A stretch of 36,936 bases of DNA from an uncultured Alphaproteobacteria bacterium (GTDB taxonomy: Bacteria > Pseudomonadota > Alphaproteobacteria > Rs-D84). This document shows positions 1 to 8,064 of the stretch, one piece after another. The stretch spans positions 1-36,936 of the forward strand of contig CAMRSV010000001.1 of NCBI GenBank assembly GCA_947053455.1, written 5' to 3'. Numbering within the stretch: position 1 is the stretch's first letter; every line of letters begins with the position of its first letter. Both the position numbers and the translations under genes were made by a program. A model generated the notes under the pieces. It was not told the origin of the DNA. It worked only from the letters and a program-made list of their open reading frames with translations, and ran no database searches.

Positions 1-2
1 TA

Positions 3-191
3 TGCGACGCGGGAATCGCCACATTGCATGTTGGCAGCGTATCAATACCATTATATAAATCACGAAATACCACACCATCACTTAATATAATGTATAATGG
101 ACAGGTATGCTATGGCGATTTAGTAAATGGCAATGCCGCCGGCGAATTAAACATAAATTATGATGGAAAAACATACCACACGGCCAAATAA
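3..191 (+). CDS. C-terminal end of a Cys-rich surface protein (partial)
   Basis: An open frame enters from the left edge and stops at TAA 189-191, giving about 62 residues that begin CDAGIATLHVG. It is plainly homologous to the last 64 residues of the Cys-rich repeat protein encoded at 11160-12740: both carry the pattern C-[DE]-A-G-I-x-T-L-H, then IPLYK, then TPSL, then QVCYG, and end in a short beta-like tail (NINYDGKTYH against NINISGSVYH). This is therefore the terminal module of a paralogous gene that begins outside the window. Function is unknown; a conserved tail on secreted Cys-rich proteins could be an export or surface-anchoring domain, which is inference. A hairpin terminator follows directly. 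Confidence 0.7.
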   Translation, partial: CDAGIATLHVGSVSIPLYKSRNTTPSLNIMYNGQVCYGDLVNGNAAGELNINYDGKTYHTAK

Positions 192-192
192 A

Positions 193-213
193 AATCCCGC
201 ATAATGCGGGATT
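193..213. terminator. Bidirectional terminator between Cys-rich tail and dnaJ
   Basis: AATCCCGC and GCGGGATT form an 8-bp stem around a 5-base loop. It sits between the converging ends of the left-edge gene and dnaJ. Confidence 0.7.
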
Positions 214-216
214 CTA

Positions 217-1359
217 TCAAAACCAACCTTTCTTATCAGATTTCGTATCGGCAAATTCCTTTAATATCTTCTTTTGCTTTTCAGAAAGTTTTGTTGGAAT
301 TCGCGTCGCAATATCTATGTACATATCGCCAAACGACCCGGCACGTCGCCCGGGCATACCGTGACCACGAACGCGCAATTTTTCGCCAATCTGTGTTCCG
401 GCCGGCACCTTTACCGACAGCGTCTTGTCATCAATCGTTTCAACATCAATTTCGCCACCCAACGCCAATGTTGTAAACGGCACATCGATACGAGTGATTA
501 AATCCGCCCCTTGGCGTACAAAACGTTTATCCGGGCGTACACGCACATCCAGATAAAAATCACCCGCAGGCGCACCGTTTTGACCGGCCTCGCCCTGCCC
601 GGCCAAGCGCAGACGAGCCCCGTCTTCGATACCGGCAGGAATCTTTACATCAAGCGTCCGCTGCTTATGCACGGTGCCGTCGCCGCTGCATTCGGTACAT
701 TTTTTATCAATCTTGCGTCCCAAGCCATTACATTCGGGACATGGCGCCTCCATTGAAAAAAATCCCTGGCGTGTATGAACAAACCCAGTCCCGTGACAGT
801 TTTGACATTCCGGCGCCGGCTTGCCATCCGCCGTTCCAAACCCGTGGCATTTTTCACAGGTCGCGTTTGTTGAAAATTTAACCGTGTGCGTTTTTCCAAA
901 GTATGCATCACGCAGGTCGATTACAACCTCGTCCAACAAATCGCGACCCGCACGCGCCGCCGTTGCCCCGCGCCCCGCGCCGGCCGCCGACGCGCCAAAG
1001 CCATCAAAGCCAAAGCCGCGCATTGCCTCGCGCAGAATATCTTCCATGCCGCCAGCACCGCCCATATTAAAATGAAACGCCCCGTCACCAAACGGGTTTG
1101 CCCCAAATCCAGCCCCGGCCGATGCCCCGTTTCCACCCGCGAACGCCGCGTCACCAAAACGGTCGTATGCCGCCCGCTTTTGCGGGTCTTTTAATATATC
1201 AAACGCATTGTTAACTTCTTTGAATTTTTCTTCGGCCGACTTATCGTCTGGATTTTTATCCGGATGATATTTCATAACTAATTTATGATACGCTTTTTTA
1301 ATATCGGCATCTGATGCATCACGTGCAACACCCAAAACTTCGTAAGGATTTTTATTCAT
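217..1359 (-). CDS. dnaJ: Chaperone protein DnaJ (Hsp40)
   Basis: Cytosolic co-chaperone that delivers unfolded clients to DnaK and stimulates its ATPase. The protein has about 380 residues. The N-terminal J domain carries the HPDK motif, followed by a Gly/Phe-rich linker, then four zinc-binding CxxCxGxG repeats ([32 protein letters not shown]), then the C-terminal client-binding beta domains. I chose the ATG at 1359 ([11 protein letters not shown]) rather than the upstream in-frame start at 1383, because AGGA lies about 9 bases before it and family members begin at this point. dnaK and grpE are not in the window, so dnaJ appears to be a single-gene unit closed by the hairpin at 193-213. Confidence 0.96.
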   Translation of the reverse strand: MNKNPYEVLGVARDASDADIKKAYHKLVMKYHPDKNPDDKSAEEKFKEVNNAFDILKDPQKRAAYDRFGDAAFAGGNGASAGAGFGANPFGDGAFHFNMGGAGGMEDILREAMRGFGFDGFGASAAGAGRGATAARAGRDLLDEVVIDLRDAYFGKTHTVKFSTNATCEKCHGFGTADGKPAPECQNCHGTGFVHTRQGFFSMEAPCPECNGLGRKIDKKCTECSGDGTVHKQRTLDVKIPAGIEDGARLRLAGQGEAGQNGAPAGDFYLDVRVRPDKRFVRQGADLITRIDVPFTTLALGGEIDVETIDDKTLSVKVPAGTQIGEKLRVRGHGMPGRRAGSFGDMYIDIATRIPTKLSEKQKKILKEFADTKSDKKGWF

Positions 1360-1429
1360 TTCATAATTCCTGTTTATTTCCAAGATTATATAGGTTTAAT
1401 TATACACAAAATCAAGTCTATAAAAACAA

Positions 1430-1457
1430 AAAAGGATGGGAATATACCCATCCGTCA
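1430..1457 (-). terminator. Terminator of the HAD gene
   Basis: On the minus strand GGATGGG and CCCATCC pair around a 6-base loop and are followed by a T run, directly after the HAD stop codon. Confidence 0.75.
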
Positions 1458-2051
1458 TCAACGCTTGTTCACACGTATGAAATCTGCGAACTCTGCCAAA
1501 CTTGCAAAGTTCATGGCGGCATACTTTTGGCGCGCCCGTTTAATTGCGCCTCTATTTGAAGATATAAATACCGGCGATGCGTTTACCATATACGCGCTAC
1601 GAATATTATGCATCGAATCATCCAAAACATACATGTGGTCAAACACAGGCTTTGCCCCGCGGTAAAAATTAATCTTTGGATTGTCCAACCCCAAAAGTTC
1701 ATATCTTTCAATTTTATTCATGCATTCCGCACGTGAACGATAAAATTTTTCCAATTCAACCGCATCAGATTCAAACGGCATTGTTGAACATACATTAACC
1801 GAACAATCATGCAGCCCCACCAAATATTCAATAGCCGTATCGGCACCTGGTAAAAATTTTGCATTTTCACGGCACTCGCGAATCAAATCAGACATTTTAT
1901 AAATAATTTCTGAACGATACGCATGTGAACAAAACTTTACCAGCATCGCAGATGCACGAAAATATCCGTATTTTTTAAACGCCGCCTTTATAACCAGTTC
2001 TTTAATCGGTTCAAAAACAACGCCATCTAAATCCAATATTATTTTTGCCAT
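1458..2051 (-). CDS. HAD-superfamily hydrolase (unassigned phosphatase)
   Basis: A 197-residue cytosolic protein of the haloacid dehalogenase fold. Motif I is DLDG (Asp7 nucleophile, Asp9 acid/base), motif II is probably Ser/Thr at about residue 89-90 (VNVCST), motif III is probably Lys134, and motif IV is the acidic pair in VLDDSMHN (Asp144, Asp145). The helical segment between motifs I and II is about 70 residues, fitting a small C1-type cap. The layout resembles the 5'-nucleotidase/NagD-like small HAD proteins, but substrate cannot be read from the sequence. It stands alone, divergent from parE, and ends in a hairpin terminator. Confidence 0.75.
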   Translation of the reverse strand: MAKIILDLDGVVFEPIKELVIKAAFKKYGYFRASAMLVKFCSHAYRSEIIYKMSDLIRECRENAKFLPGADTAIEYLVGLHDCSVNVCSTMPFESDAVELEKFYRSRAECMNKIERYELLGLDNPKINFYRGAKPVFDHMYVLDDSMHNIRSAYMVNASPVFISSNRGAIKRARQKYAAMNFASLAEFADFIRVNKR

Positions 2052-2113
2052 ATAATCATCCTTGCCCGGACAAACTACACAAAACCTGCCCCATTTGTCA
2101 AGAATTCTTTCAC

Positions 2114-2151
2114 TTGCGAAAAATCAAATTTTGCGCTAATAATATCATGCT
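2114..2151 (+). promoter_or_regulatory. Candidate parE promoter, short or leaderless
   Basis: TTGCGA (2114-2119), a 17-base spacer and TAATAA (2137-2142) end only 9 bases before the parE ATG. No Shine-Dalgarno sequence is visible between them, which suggests a leaderless or nearly leaderless message. Confidence 0.4.
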
Positions 2152-4131
2152 ATGACAGATACAAATACACATTCTTATGATGCATCAGACATCCAGGTTT
2201 TAGAAGGATTGGAACCCGTTCGACTGCGGCCGGGTATGTATATCGGCGGTACGGACGAAAAGGCGTGGCACCACCTGCCGGTGGAAATAATGGACAACTC
2301 TATCGACGAGGCGGTCGCCGGATTTGCAAAAAAAATATCAGTAAACCTGATTGATGCGAAAACAATCGAAATAACTGATGACGGACGCGGAATCCCGGTT
2401 GACGAACATCCAAAATACCCTGGGAAATCTGCACTTGAAGTTATACTTACCACACTGCATTCGGGCGGTAAATTTAATAATAATGTTTATAAGACAAGCG
2501 GTGGTCTGCACGGGGTCGGTTCGGCCGTTGTTAATGCATTAAGCGCAGAGATGATTGTCACCATTTCGCGCGAAGGCTATGAATGGCGCCAAACTTTTTC
2601 ACGCGGCAAACCAACCAGCCCAATGACACGCGGCGATGCAACACGCGCACACGGGACAAAAATCCGCTTTACAATCGATGATGAAATATTCGGTGCAAAC
2701 GCGGTTTTCAAACCGATAAAAATATATCGCATGGCGCAGGCAAAGTCTTTCTTGTCACGCGGTGTAAAAATAGAATGGAAATGCAATCCGCTACTCTTAA
2801 CCGAGGATATGGGAATCCCTGCCGACACAACATTTTATTATCCGAACGGTGTCGCCGACTTTTTGGAAGAAAAAACAAAATCCAAGCCGCGCATTTTACC
2901 GCGAATATTTAGCGGCTCTGTTGATTTCCCAGATGACACGGGACGTGTTGAATGGGCGCTGACATTCCTGACGGATGAAAATGGGGCGGCATCTGACGAT
3001 GGGTTCTTTTCATCATACTGCAACACAATTGCAACAATTGATGGTGGTACACATGAAACTGGATTTAAATCCGCTATTACCAAAGGGATAAAGGCATACG
3101 GCGAAAAAATCAACAACAAACAGGCCGCCGCAATTATCGGCGACGATGTTTTTGATTCGGTCGCAGCGATTGTTTCCGTATTTTACAAGACACCACAATT
3201 TTTGGGACAAACAAAAGAAAAATTGTCTAATCCAGAAGTTGCACGCTATACCGAAAATGCACTGCGCGATCCGTGGGAAATATTTCTGGCATCTGACCCG
3301 AAAACATCAAACGCGCTGCTGGAATTTGTAATAAACCTGGCAAATGCGCGCATTAAAACAAAACAGGTCAAAGATGTTGCCCGAAAAACGCCGACCAAGC
3401 GTATACGCATGCCGGCAAAACTGGCGGATTGTTCAAAGCATGGCATTGCCGGCACCGAACTGTTTATCGTAGAGGGCGAATCGGCGGGCGGTACCGCAAA
3501 ACAGGCTCGTGATCGCGCAACCCAGGCGATTATGCCCCTGCGCGGAAAGGTGCTGAACGTTATATCAAATTCTGACGAACGCTTTGGTGCGAACAAAGAA
3601 TTGAATGAACTGATTGAAATTATCGGTGCAGGAACCGCCAAGGATTGGAACGAAGACAAACTGCGCTATGAAAAAATAATCGTGATGACCGATGCCGACG
3701 TAGACGGCAGTCATATCGCATCACTGTTAATGGCGTTCTTTTACCAGCACATGCCGCAATTGATATATGGGGGGCACCTGTACCTGTCGTGTCCGCCGCT
3801 TTATAAACTGACATGCGGGACCGAATCAGTTTATGTTGATACAGACGAACAGTTGGAAGAATTAAAGAACGGCAAATACAAAAACAGAAAAATTGAAATT
3901 TCCCGCTTTAAAGGTCTTGGCGAAATGATGCCCAATCAGTTAAAGGAAACCACCATGTCGCCGAAAACACGCCGACTGATTCGTGTTGATTTGCCACCAC
4001 GTACCGCCGACGGCGCAGATGACACGGAAAAAACACGCACAATTGTTTCAGAATTGATGGGTAAAAAACCAGAATTTCGTTTCAAGTTCATAACCGAACA
4101 TGCGCAATTCGTCAAAGACCTGTTCGTATAA
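2152..4131 (+). CDS. parE: DNA topoisomerase IV subunit B
   Basis: ATPase subunit of the type IIA topoisomerase that decatenates daughter chromosomes, acting with ParC (not in the window). The 659 residues begin with the GHKL ATPase domain: the Mg-binding Asn lies in EIMDNSIDEAVAG, the ATP-lid region is DDGRGIP, and GGLHGVGSAVVNALS is the glycine-rich loop. The transducer domain follows, then the Toprim domain with EGESAGG and DADVDGSHI. The length and the IGGTDEKAWHHL opening fit alphaproteobacterial ParE better than the longer GyrB. The last base of the TAA stop is the first base of the next ATG, so the following small gene is translationally coupled. Confidence 0.93.
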   Translation: MTDTNTHSYDASDIQVLEGLEPVRLRPGMYIGGTDEKAWHHLPVEIMDNSIDEAVAGFAKKISVNLIDAKTIEITDDGRGIPVDEHPKYPGKSALEVILTTLHSGGKFNNNVYKTSGGLHGVGSAVVNALSAEMIVTISREGYEWRQTFSRGKPTSPMTRGDATRAHGTKIRFTIDDEIFGANAVFKPIKIYRMAQAKSFLSRGVKIEWKCNPLLLTEDMGIPADTTFYYPNGVADFLEEKTKSKPRILPRIFSGSVDFPDDTGRVEWALTFLTDENGAASDDGFFSSYCNTIATIDGGTHETGFKSAITKGIKAYGEKINNKQAAAIIGDDVFDSVAAIVSVFYKTPQFLGQTKEKLSNPEVARYTENALRDPWEIFLASDPKTSNALLEFVINLANARIKTKQVKDVARKTPTKRIRMPAKLADCSKHGIAGTELFIVEGESAGGTAKQARDRATQAIMPLRGKVLNVISNSDERFGANKELNELIEIIGAGTAKDWNEDKLRYEKIIVMTDADVDGSHIASLLMAFFYQHMPQLIYGGHLYLSCPPLYKLTCGTESVYVDTDEQLEELKNGKYKNRKIEISRFKGLGEMMPNQLKETTMSPKTRRLIRVDLPPRTADGADDTEKTRTIVSELMGKKPEFRFKFITEHAQFVKDLFV

Positions 4132-4391
4132 TGACATACGTACCGCCCCGCCCCAATATATTGTTATTACACACAACCCCATTGGGCGCGGCGCGAGTAC
4201 GGCGTAATTTATCACTTTGCCCGGACACAGACGTTGTGGATTTTGTACAACGCATTATGCACACGGTGCCAGATTGCAACATTATTCACCGCGGGAAAAA
4301 TTTTTATATACATACTTGCGACTTTATAATAACAATAAACGCACACAGCAACACAATTATCACTGCACATAAACACATACATAAATATTGA
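4131..4391 (+). CDS. DUF3781-like small protein coupled to parE
   Basis: An 86-residue protein whose ATG overlaps the parE stop by one base (TAATG), implying translational coupling. The second half shows a pattern I associate with DUF3781: a basic RGKNFYI segment followed by an I-x-I-T-I-N-x-x-S-x-T-I-I-T-A strand pair. The function of that family is not known. There is no signal peptide or membrane segment. It could alternatively be an unrelated small alpha/beta protein; the family call rests on this C-terminal block alone. It lies between parE and an independently promoted gene. Confidence 0.55.
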   Translation: MTYVPPRPNILLLHTTPLGAARVRRNLSLCPDTDVVDFVQRIMHTVPDCNIIHRGKNFYIHTCDFIITINAHSNTIITAHKHIHKY

Positions 4392-4417
4392 CAATTTATA
4401 TTTTTGTGCTTTAATTA
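4388..4417 (+). promoter_or_regulatory. Candidate sigma70-type promoter
   Basis: A perfect TTGACA at 4388-4393 is followed 17-18 bases later by TTAATT/TAATTA (4411-4417). The ribosome site AAGGTG and the ATG at 4445 lie just downstream. Confidence 0.5.
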
Positions 4418-4444
4418 ATATCAAGCAGATATAAAAGGTGCAAA

Positions 4445-4873
4445 ATGTCCATATATAAAAATATAAATCATTTCGTTAAATCGGCATCATTTACCACAAA
4501 TTGCAGACCGGGAATATCAAACACCTACTTACTACACTTTTCGGACGCAAAATTGCCGATTAACCAGGAATATATAAAAAAATTTACGCGCAGCGGGGCA
4601 TCTCTAATTCAGACGGAATACAATGAAATCGTACCATATTTTGGTTCTGATTTGGCGCGAACCGTTATTGAATACCTAGACAAAGATACCGGCAAACCTG
4701 TAATCCTGCTGTTTCCGACAACGATACATATTTTTGACGGTTATAATGAAAAAAATTATATTCAGCACTTAAGCCGCCGCGCACAAAACGACTTCTACAG
4801 GCAAATGGAAATTCGTACGGCCATGATTGACAAATATATACAAGAAACCATGCATAAAAAAAGCTACATGTAA
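4445..4873 (+). CDS. Hypothetical protein, 142 residues
   Basis: I do not recognise a family. The protein is soluble-looking, without signal peptide or membrane segment, rich in Tyr, Asn and Lys, and its C-terminal third (from about residue 100) is a charged, probably helical tail. It has its own promoter-like TTGACA box, a good ribosome site (AAAGGTG, about 6 bases before the ATG) and a strong terminator right after the stop, so it is very likely an expressed single gene. The ATA- and AAA-rich codon use is slightly more AT-rich than that of parE. Confidence 0.7.
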   Translation: MSIYKNINHFVKSASFTTNCRPGISNTYLLHFSDAKLPINQEYIKKFTRSGASLIQTEYNEIVPYFGSDLARTVIEYLDKDTGKPVILLFPTTIHIFDGYNEKNYIQHLSRRAQNDFYRQMEIRTAMIDKYIQETMHKKSYM

Positions 4874-4907
4874 AACAAAACACCGCCCGGCTGGGCGGTG
4901 TTTTGTT
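4874..4907. terminator. Strong bidirectional terminator
   Basis: AACAAAACACCGCCC and its exact complement form a 15-bp stem around GGCT, with T runs on both sides. It separates two converging genes. Confidence 0.85.
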
Positions 4908-4918
4908 AAAAGGCTTTA

Positions 4919-6295
4919 TTATTTTATACCGACACGGAATAAATCATCCCATCCGGCGACCACCTGGCCACCTACGGTGCAGCTTATATCCTCAAAACCG
5001 TTCTTTACCTGGCTCTTTTTTATTACGCTGCTTGTTATAAGTCCCCCTGCGGTACCAAGCACTACACCCGCTATGGAATCCGATGCAAGACGGGTCGTAT
5101 TAAACTTGCCTTCCTCGTTCTTCCATACAGTCTTTTCAAATCCTGCCGCTATACCTTTCGCGGATGCAGCCGCTTCCTTTATCTTGCTTCTGCTACCATC
5201 TTCTAGAGCTATTGTGCCGCCGGCCACACCTGTTTCTACGCATCGACCGTTGGCATCCATGGTTTTATTTGATTCTATGCACACGCATTTGCCCATAACA
5301 TAGTTCCATTGGGTTTCACTGCCCGCATTGCATGCCGTTATAACAGGATTTTCCACACACCTATCCTGTTGCCATATTTTTGTAGTATCACGACATATGC
5401 ACTTTTTCCCATCCCAATATGCCGTGTCAGCTCCAGCCTTTTGACAATTATCCCGCTCCAATTCTCCGTCCAACATTTTGCAGCTCTTTGTAGCGGCGTC
5501 AAATTTGTAATTATCATCTATGCATTCGCAAACTTTGCCAACAGTCTTTAGATTTTTTGACGCGTCACACACGCACGCACCATTAGACCATTTTCCACCA
5601 GATGCTTCACAACGAGCCTTATTAGGATTAGGCGCGGTTATGACGACCGGGTCTATTTGTATTTCTGGCATATTAGAATTTGGCGTTTCCTTGTTATTGT
5701 CATCATTGGAAATCACGCATGATCCATCTTGTGCGGTCATGCCGTCAATGCATTTTGTCGCTTTACAAATAAACTTCGGTCCACTTTGGCATACGCCTTC
5801 AAATTCTATACCATTTACATCAGATAATTGATAACCACTGCAATCAATCTTGGTTAAAGTACGGCAATTCTGGCCATTTTTGACGCATTCACCAACCTCA
5901 ACATCGCCAAATCCATCGGTAGCACAAATATTGTCATCAACAACAACCCATTTGTCATCTCCAAAAGCACCAACAATACATTGATAACGTTGCTTTCTGT
6001 TTACAACCCTACCCTCAAAAACATGGCGTCGCTGCATTTCAACAACATCGCCAACGCCACAACTACCACTATTGAATTGATCGCATTCATATCCTATACC
6101 GGCCCCAGAATTTTTATGCCCTGTATTTGTATATCCTTGAGCCGACATATCATACTGTTCTTTTGTTTCATACAAAAACTCATCATCACTTGGCGTCTGC
6201 AACCCTTCATAAGACAAGCTAACCGGGGAATTACAACCCGCATATGCAAATACAGGTAGCACAGTCATAATTAACGCAAATATGTATTTTTTCAT
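4919..6295 (-). CDS. Secreted Cys-rich protein with Gly-rich hydrophobic C-terminus
   Basis: A 458-residue exported protein. Residues 1-19 form a signal peptide (MKKYIFALIMTVLPVFAYA) directly followed by Gly-Cys, so either signal peptidase I or lipoprotein processing is conceivable, although the residue at -3 is atypical for a lipobox. The mature part carries many paired cysteines in EGF/TIL-like spacing (for example CEASGGKWSNGACVCD and AYWDGKKCICRD), a Pro/Asn-rich linker near residue 200, and a C-terminal block from about residue 400 with a glycine-rich apolar stretch (IAGVVLGTAGGLITSSVI) before a final Cys and the ending FRVGIK. The ribosome site GGAGAG precedes the ATG. Disulfide-stabilised envelope or surface role is inferred; no known family is claimed. 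Confidence 0.8.
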   Translation of the reverse strand: MKKYIFALIMTVLPVFAYAGCNSPVSLSYEGLQTPSDDEFLYETKEQYDMSAQGYTNTGHKNSGAGIGYECDQFNSGSCGVGDVVEMQRRHVFEGRVVNRKQRYQCIVGAFGDDKWVVVDDNICATDGFGDVEVGECVKNGQNCRTLTKIDCSGYQLSDVNGIEFEGVCQSGPKFICKATKCIDGMTAQDGSCVISNDDNNKETPNSNMPEIQIDPVVITAPNPNKARCEASGGKWSNGACVCDASKNLKTVGKVCECIDDNYKFDAATKSCKMLDGELERDNCQKAGADTAYWDGKKCICRDTTKIWQQDRCVENPVITACNAGSETQWNYVMGKCVCIESNKTMDANGRCVETGVAGGTIALEDGSRSKIKEAAASAKGIAAGFEKTVWKNEEGKFNTTRLASDSIAGVVLGTAGGLITSSVIKKSQVKNGFEDISCTVGGQVVAGWDDLFRVGIK

Positions 6296-6453
6296 TCAAT
6301 CTCTCCATTAATGCGCAACCCAAGGATAATTTGAATGCGCCAACACATTGTTTTTATGACTATATTTTATCATAAATTCGGCCTCTTTCCAATCATGAAA
6401 TTAGCGTCACTAAAAAAACATTAACCTATTTTGACTGAATATTTGCCATTGTT

Positions 6454-7743
6454 TTATCTGCATTCGGCAATCAACTGTGATATTTGCGCGGACAAAACCA
6501 AATCTGTTTTCTTTAATTTTTCAATCTGACTAATCGCGTACAGAACTGTCGCATGATCACGGTCACCAACCATGCGCCCGATTTCTGTCAAAGACATATC
6601 TGTCGCCTGTTTTAGCACGGCCATCATTGTCTGACGCGCTAAAACCAGGCTACGGCTGCGTCCTGCACCACATACGGCATCATATGAAACGCCCAATTTT
6701 TCGCACATAGACTTGACCATTGCAATTGGTGTTTTTGATTTTTCCAAGGTATCTGCCAACAACCGTTGCGCAACATCCATATCAACCGTCGCGCCCATCA
6801 GTTCGCAATATGTCTTTATTTTAAGAGCAACGCCACCAACCAAATGTCCATTACCAGATATGCGGCGAGACAATGCGTCCGCAACATCCGATGCGACACC
6901 TGCACGCCGCAACATAACCGTACGAACATGCGTGTTCGGCAACGCCACATCCGCCACCAAGCCAGAGGCCAGCACCGCCTGCATGCGACGGTCAAACCCC
7001 GACAGGTTGTTCGGCGCCGCATTCGCAGTCAGAACAATGTTTTTTCCGGCCGCACGCAAATCCATAATCAGTTGCAAAAATTCCTCGCAGGTTGCGCGCT
7101 TGCCCGCCAGAGTGTGCACGTCATCCATAATAAAAGTATCACAATTGCGGCAATAATCTTTGAATGCAAATACCGTGCGGTCATGCAGACTGCGGGCGAA
7201 TTCTGAAACAAACTGGCCACCGGTCATCATGATTGTGCGACCAGACGCCGCCGCATTTATTGCACCCGCCAACAATGATTTCCCACACCCCGCCGGTCCA
7301 TAGATAAACAAAGGTGAAAACGCAACCGCACCAGATGCAATTTTTTTGCATGCCGACAAAACAAATGCGTTTTCATCGGATGCGACAAAATCATCAAACG
7401 CGGATGTATCGCGCACGGATTGAATTGTTTCATTTTTAACCGGCGAATAATGCTGAACATTATTGTCGTTTGCAATCGGTGTGTTTTTGGCGGTCGCGCC
7501 ACGCACACCAACATTCAAAGAAATTCCAAATTCCGTGGCAACTGCATTCAACACGCCGCCGTGTACGCTGTTTATAAAATCGGCAGAAAACTGATTTTGT
7601 GCGCGCAGCGTCAAAATATTATCGGCAAATTCGAAATCAAGCGGCGAAATCCAGGAAGAAAAACTTGCAGAATCCATTTTTGCGGCAATGGCCCCCTTGA
7701 TTTGCTCCAAGTTTGTCATTTGCTTTGTAGCCGCTACCTGCAT
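6454..7743 (-). CDS. dnaA: Chromosomal replication initiator DnaA
   Basis: AAA+ initiator that binds oriC and opens the duplex. At 429 residues it is on the short side. Domain I (DnaB/self interaction) is visible in residues 10-65 (FSSWISPLDFEF), the linker domain II is short, and domain III has Walker A GPAGCGKS and Walker B FIMDDVH. Domain IV ends with the DNA-binding signature GDRDHATVLYAISQIE. The ATG at 7743 is chosen because AGGAG lies 7 bases upstream; an in-frame ATG at 7719 has no such site. The gene follows dprA on the same strand after a 321-base leader containing a long dyad. rpsT and plsY are nearby, and an rpsT-dnaA association is common in Alphaproteobacteria. Confidence 0.95.
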   Translation of the reverse strand: MQVAATKQMTNLEQIKGAIAAKMDSASFSSWISPLDFEFADNILTLRAQNQFSADFINSVHGGVLNAVATEFGISLNVGVRGATAKNTPIANDNNVQHYSPVKNETIQSVRDTSAFDDFVASDENAFVLSACKKIASGAVAFSPLFIYGPAGCGKSLLAGAINAAASGRTIMMTGGQFVSEFARSLHDRTVFAFKDYCRNCDTFIMDDVHTLAGKRATCEEFLQLIMDLRAAGKNIVLTANAAPNNLSGFDRRMQAVLASGLVADVALPNTHVRTVMLRRAGVASDVADALSRRISGNGHLVGGVALKIKTYCELMGATVDMDVAQRLLADTLEKSKTPIAMVKSMCEKLGVSYDAVCGAGRSRSLVLARQTMMAVLKQATDMSLTEIGRMVGDRDHATVLYAISQIEKLKKTDLVLSAQISQLIAECR

Positions 7744-7786
7744 GCTGTTTCTCCTTTCCTTCCCTAAAAGAGTTTCTGCCCGTGCA

Positions 7787-7889
7787 AGAGTGTAAAAACC
7801 ACCCCTGCATAAACGCTAAATTTCACTTACCCGAATTATCAGATTCATAAAAATTTAGTGTTTATGCTGTTCCTACTTGTTTATACTCT
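7787..7889. repeat. Long imperfect dyad in the dnaA leader
   Basis: GCATAAACGCTAAATTT (7807-7823) pairs with AAATTTAGTGTTTATGC (7851-7867) over 17 positions with a single G-T mismatch, around a 27-base loop. An outer pair AGAGTGTAAA (7787-7796) and TTTATACTCT (7880-7889) is nearly concentric with it. In the dnaA messenger this would be a stable hairpin 60-130 bases before the start codon. Confidence 0.75.
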
Positions 7890-7965
7890 CTCGCTTGTTT
7901 GTTTTGTGTTTCAATCACCCGTTAACACGATTGATAAGTTATAAAATAAAATCTGATTTGCAACC

Positions 7966-7991
7966 AAATGTTAAACAATTTTTTAACATTT
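7966..7991. repeat. Perfect 10-bp inverted repeat upstream of dnaA
   Basis: AAATGTTAAA and TTTAACATTT are exact complements separated by 6 bases. The arms contain two TTAA blocks 8 bases apart, close to but not matching the CtrA pattern TTAA-N7-TTAA. A regulator operator is possible. Confidence 0.6.
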
Positions 7992-8064
7992 ATTTTTTGA
8001 CAACGATTCGTTTTTTTGCCCGTTTTCTGCGCCTTGTATATACACTGTATAGACATGAAAAGAA

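Larger units (their letters stand above)
7744..8064. other. 321-base dnaA leader / possible origin-type region
   Basis: No gene is visible here. The stretch lies between dprA and dnaA, is AT-rich, and holds two inverted repeats (7787-7889 and 7966-7991). On the minus strand TTGGTT, a 17-base spacer and TTATAA make a plausible dnaA promoter around 7940-7965, giving a long 5' leader that contains the larger dyad. Three TGTTTAT-type motifs (7859, 7878 and inverted at 7807) recur in the dyad. I found no consensus DnaA boxes (TTATCCACA), so an origin assignment is not supported directly. Confidence 0.4.

Noticed and set aside
7744-8064. Definite oriC call beside dnaA
   Set aside because: Dyads and AT-richness are present, but no consensus DnaA boxes were found by eye, so I left it as a possible origin-type region.
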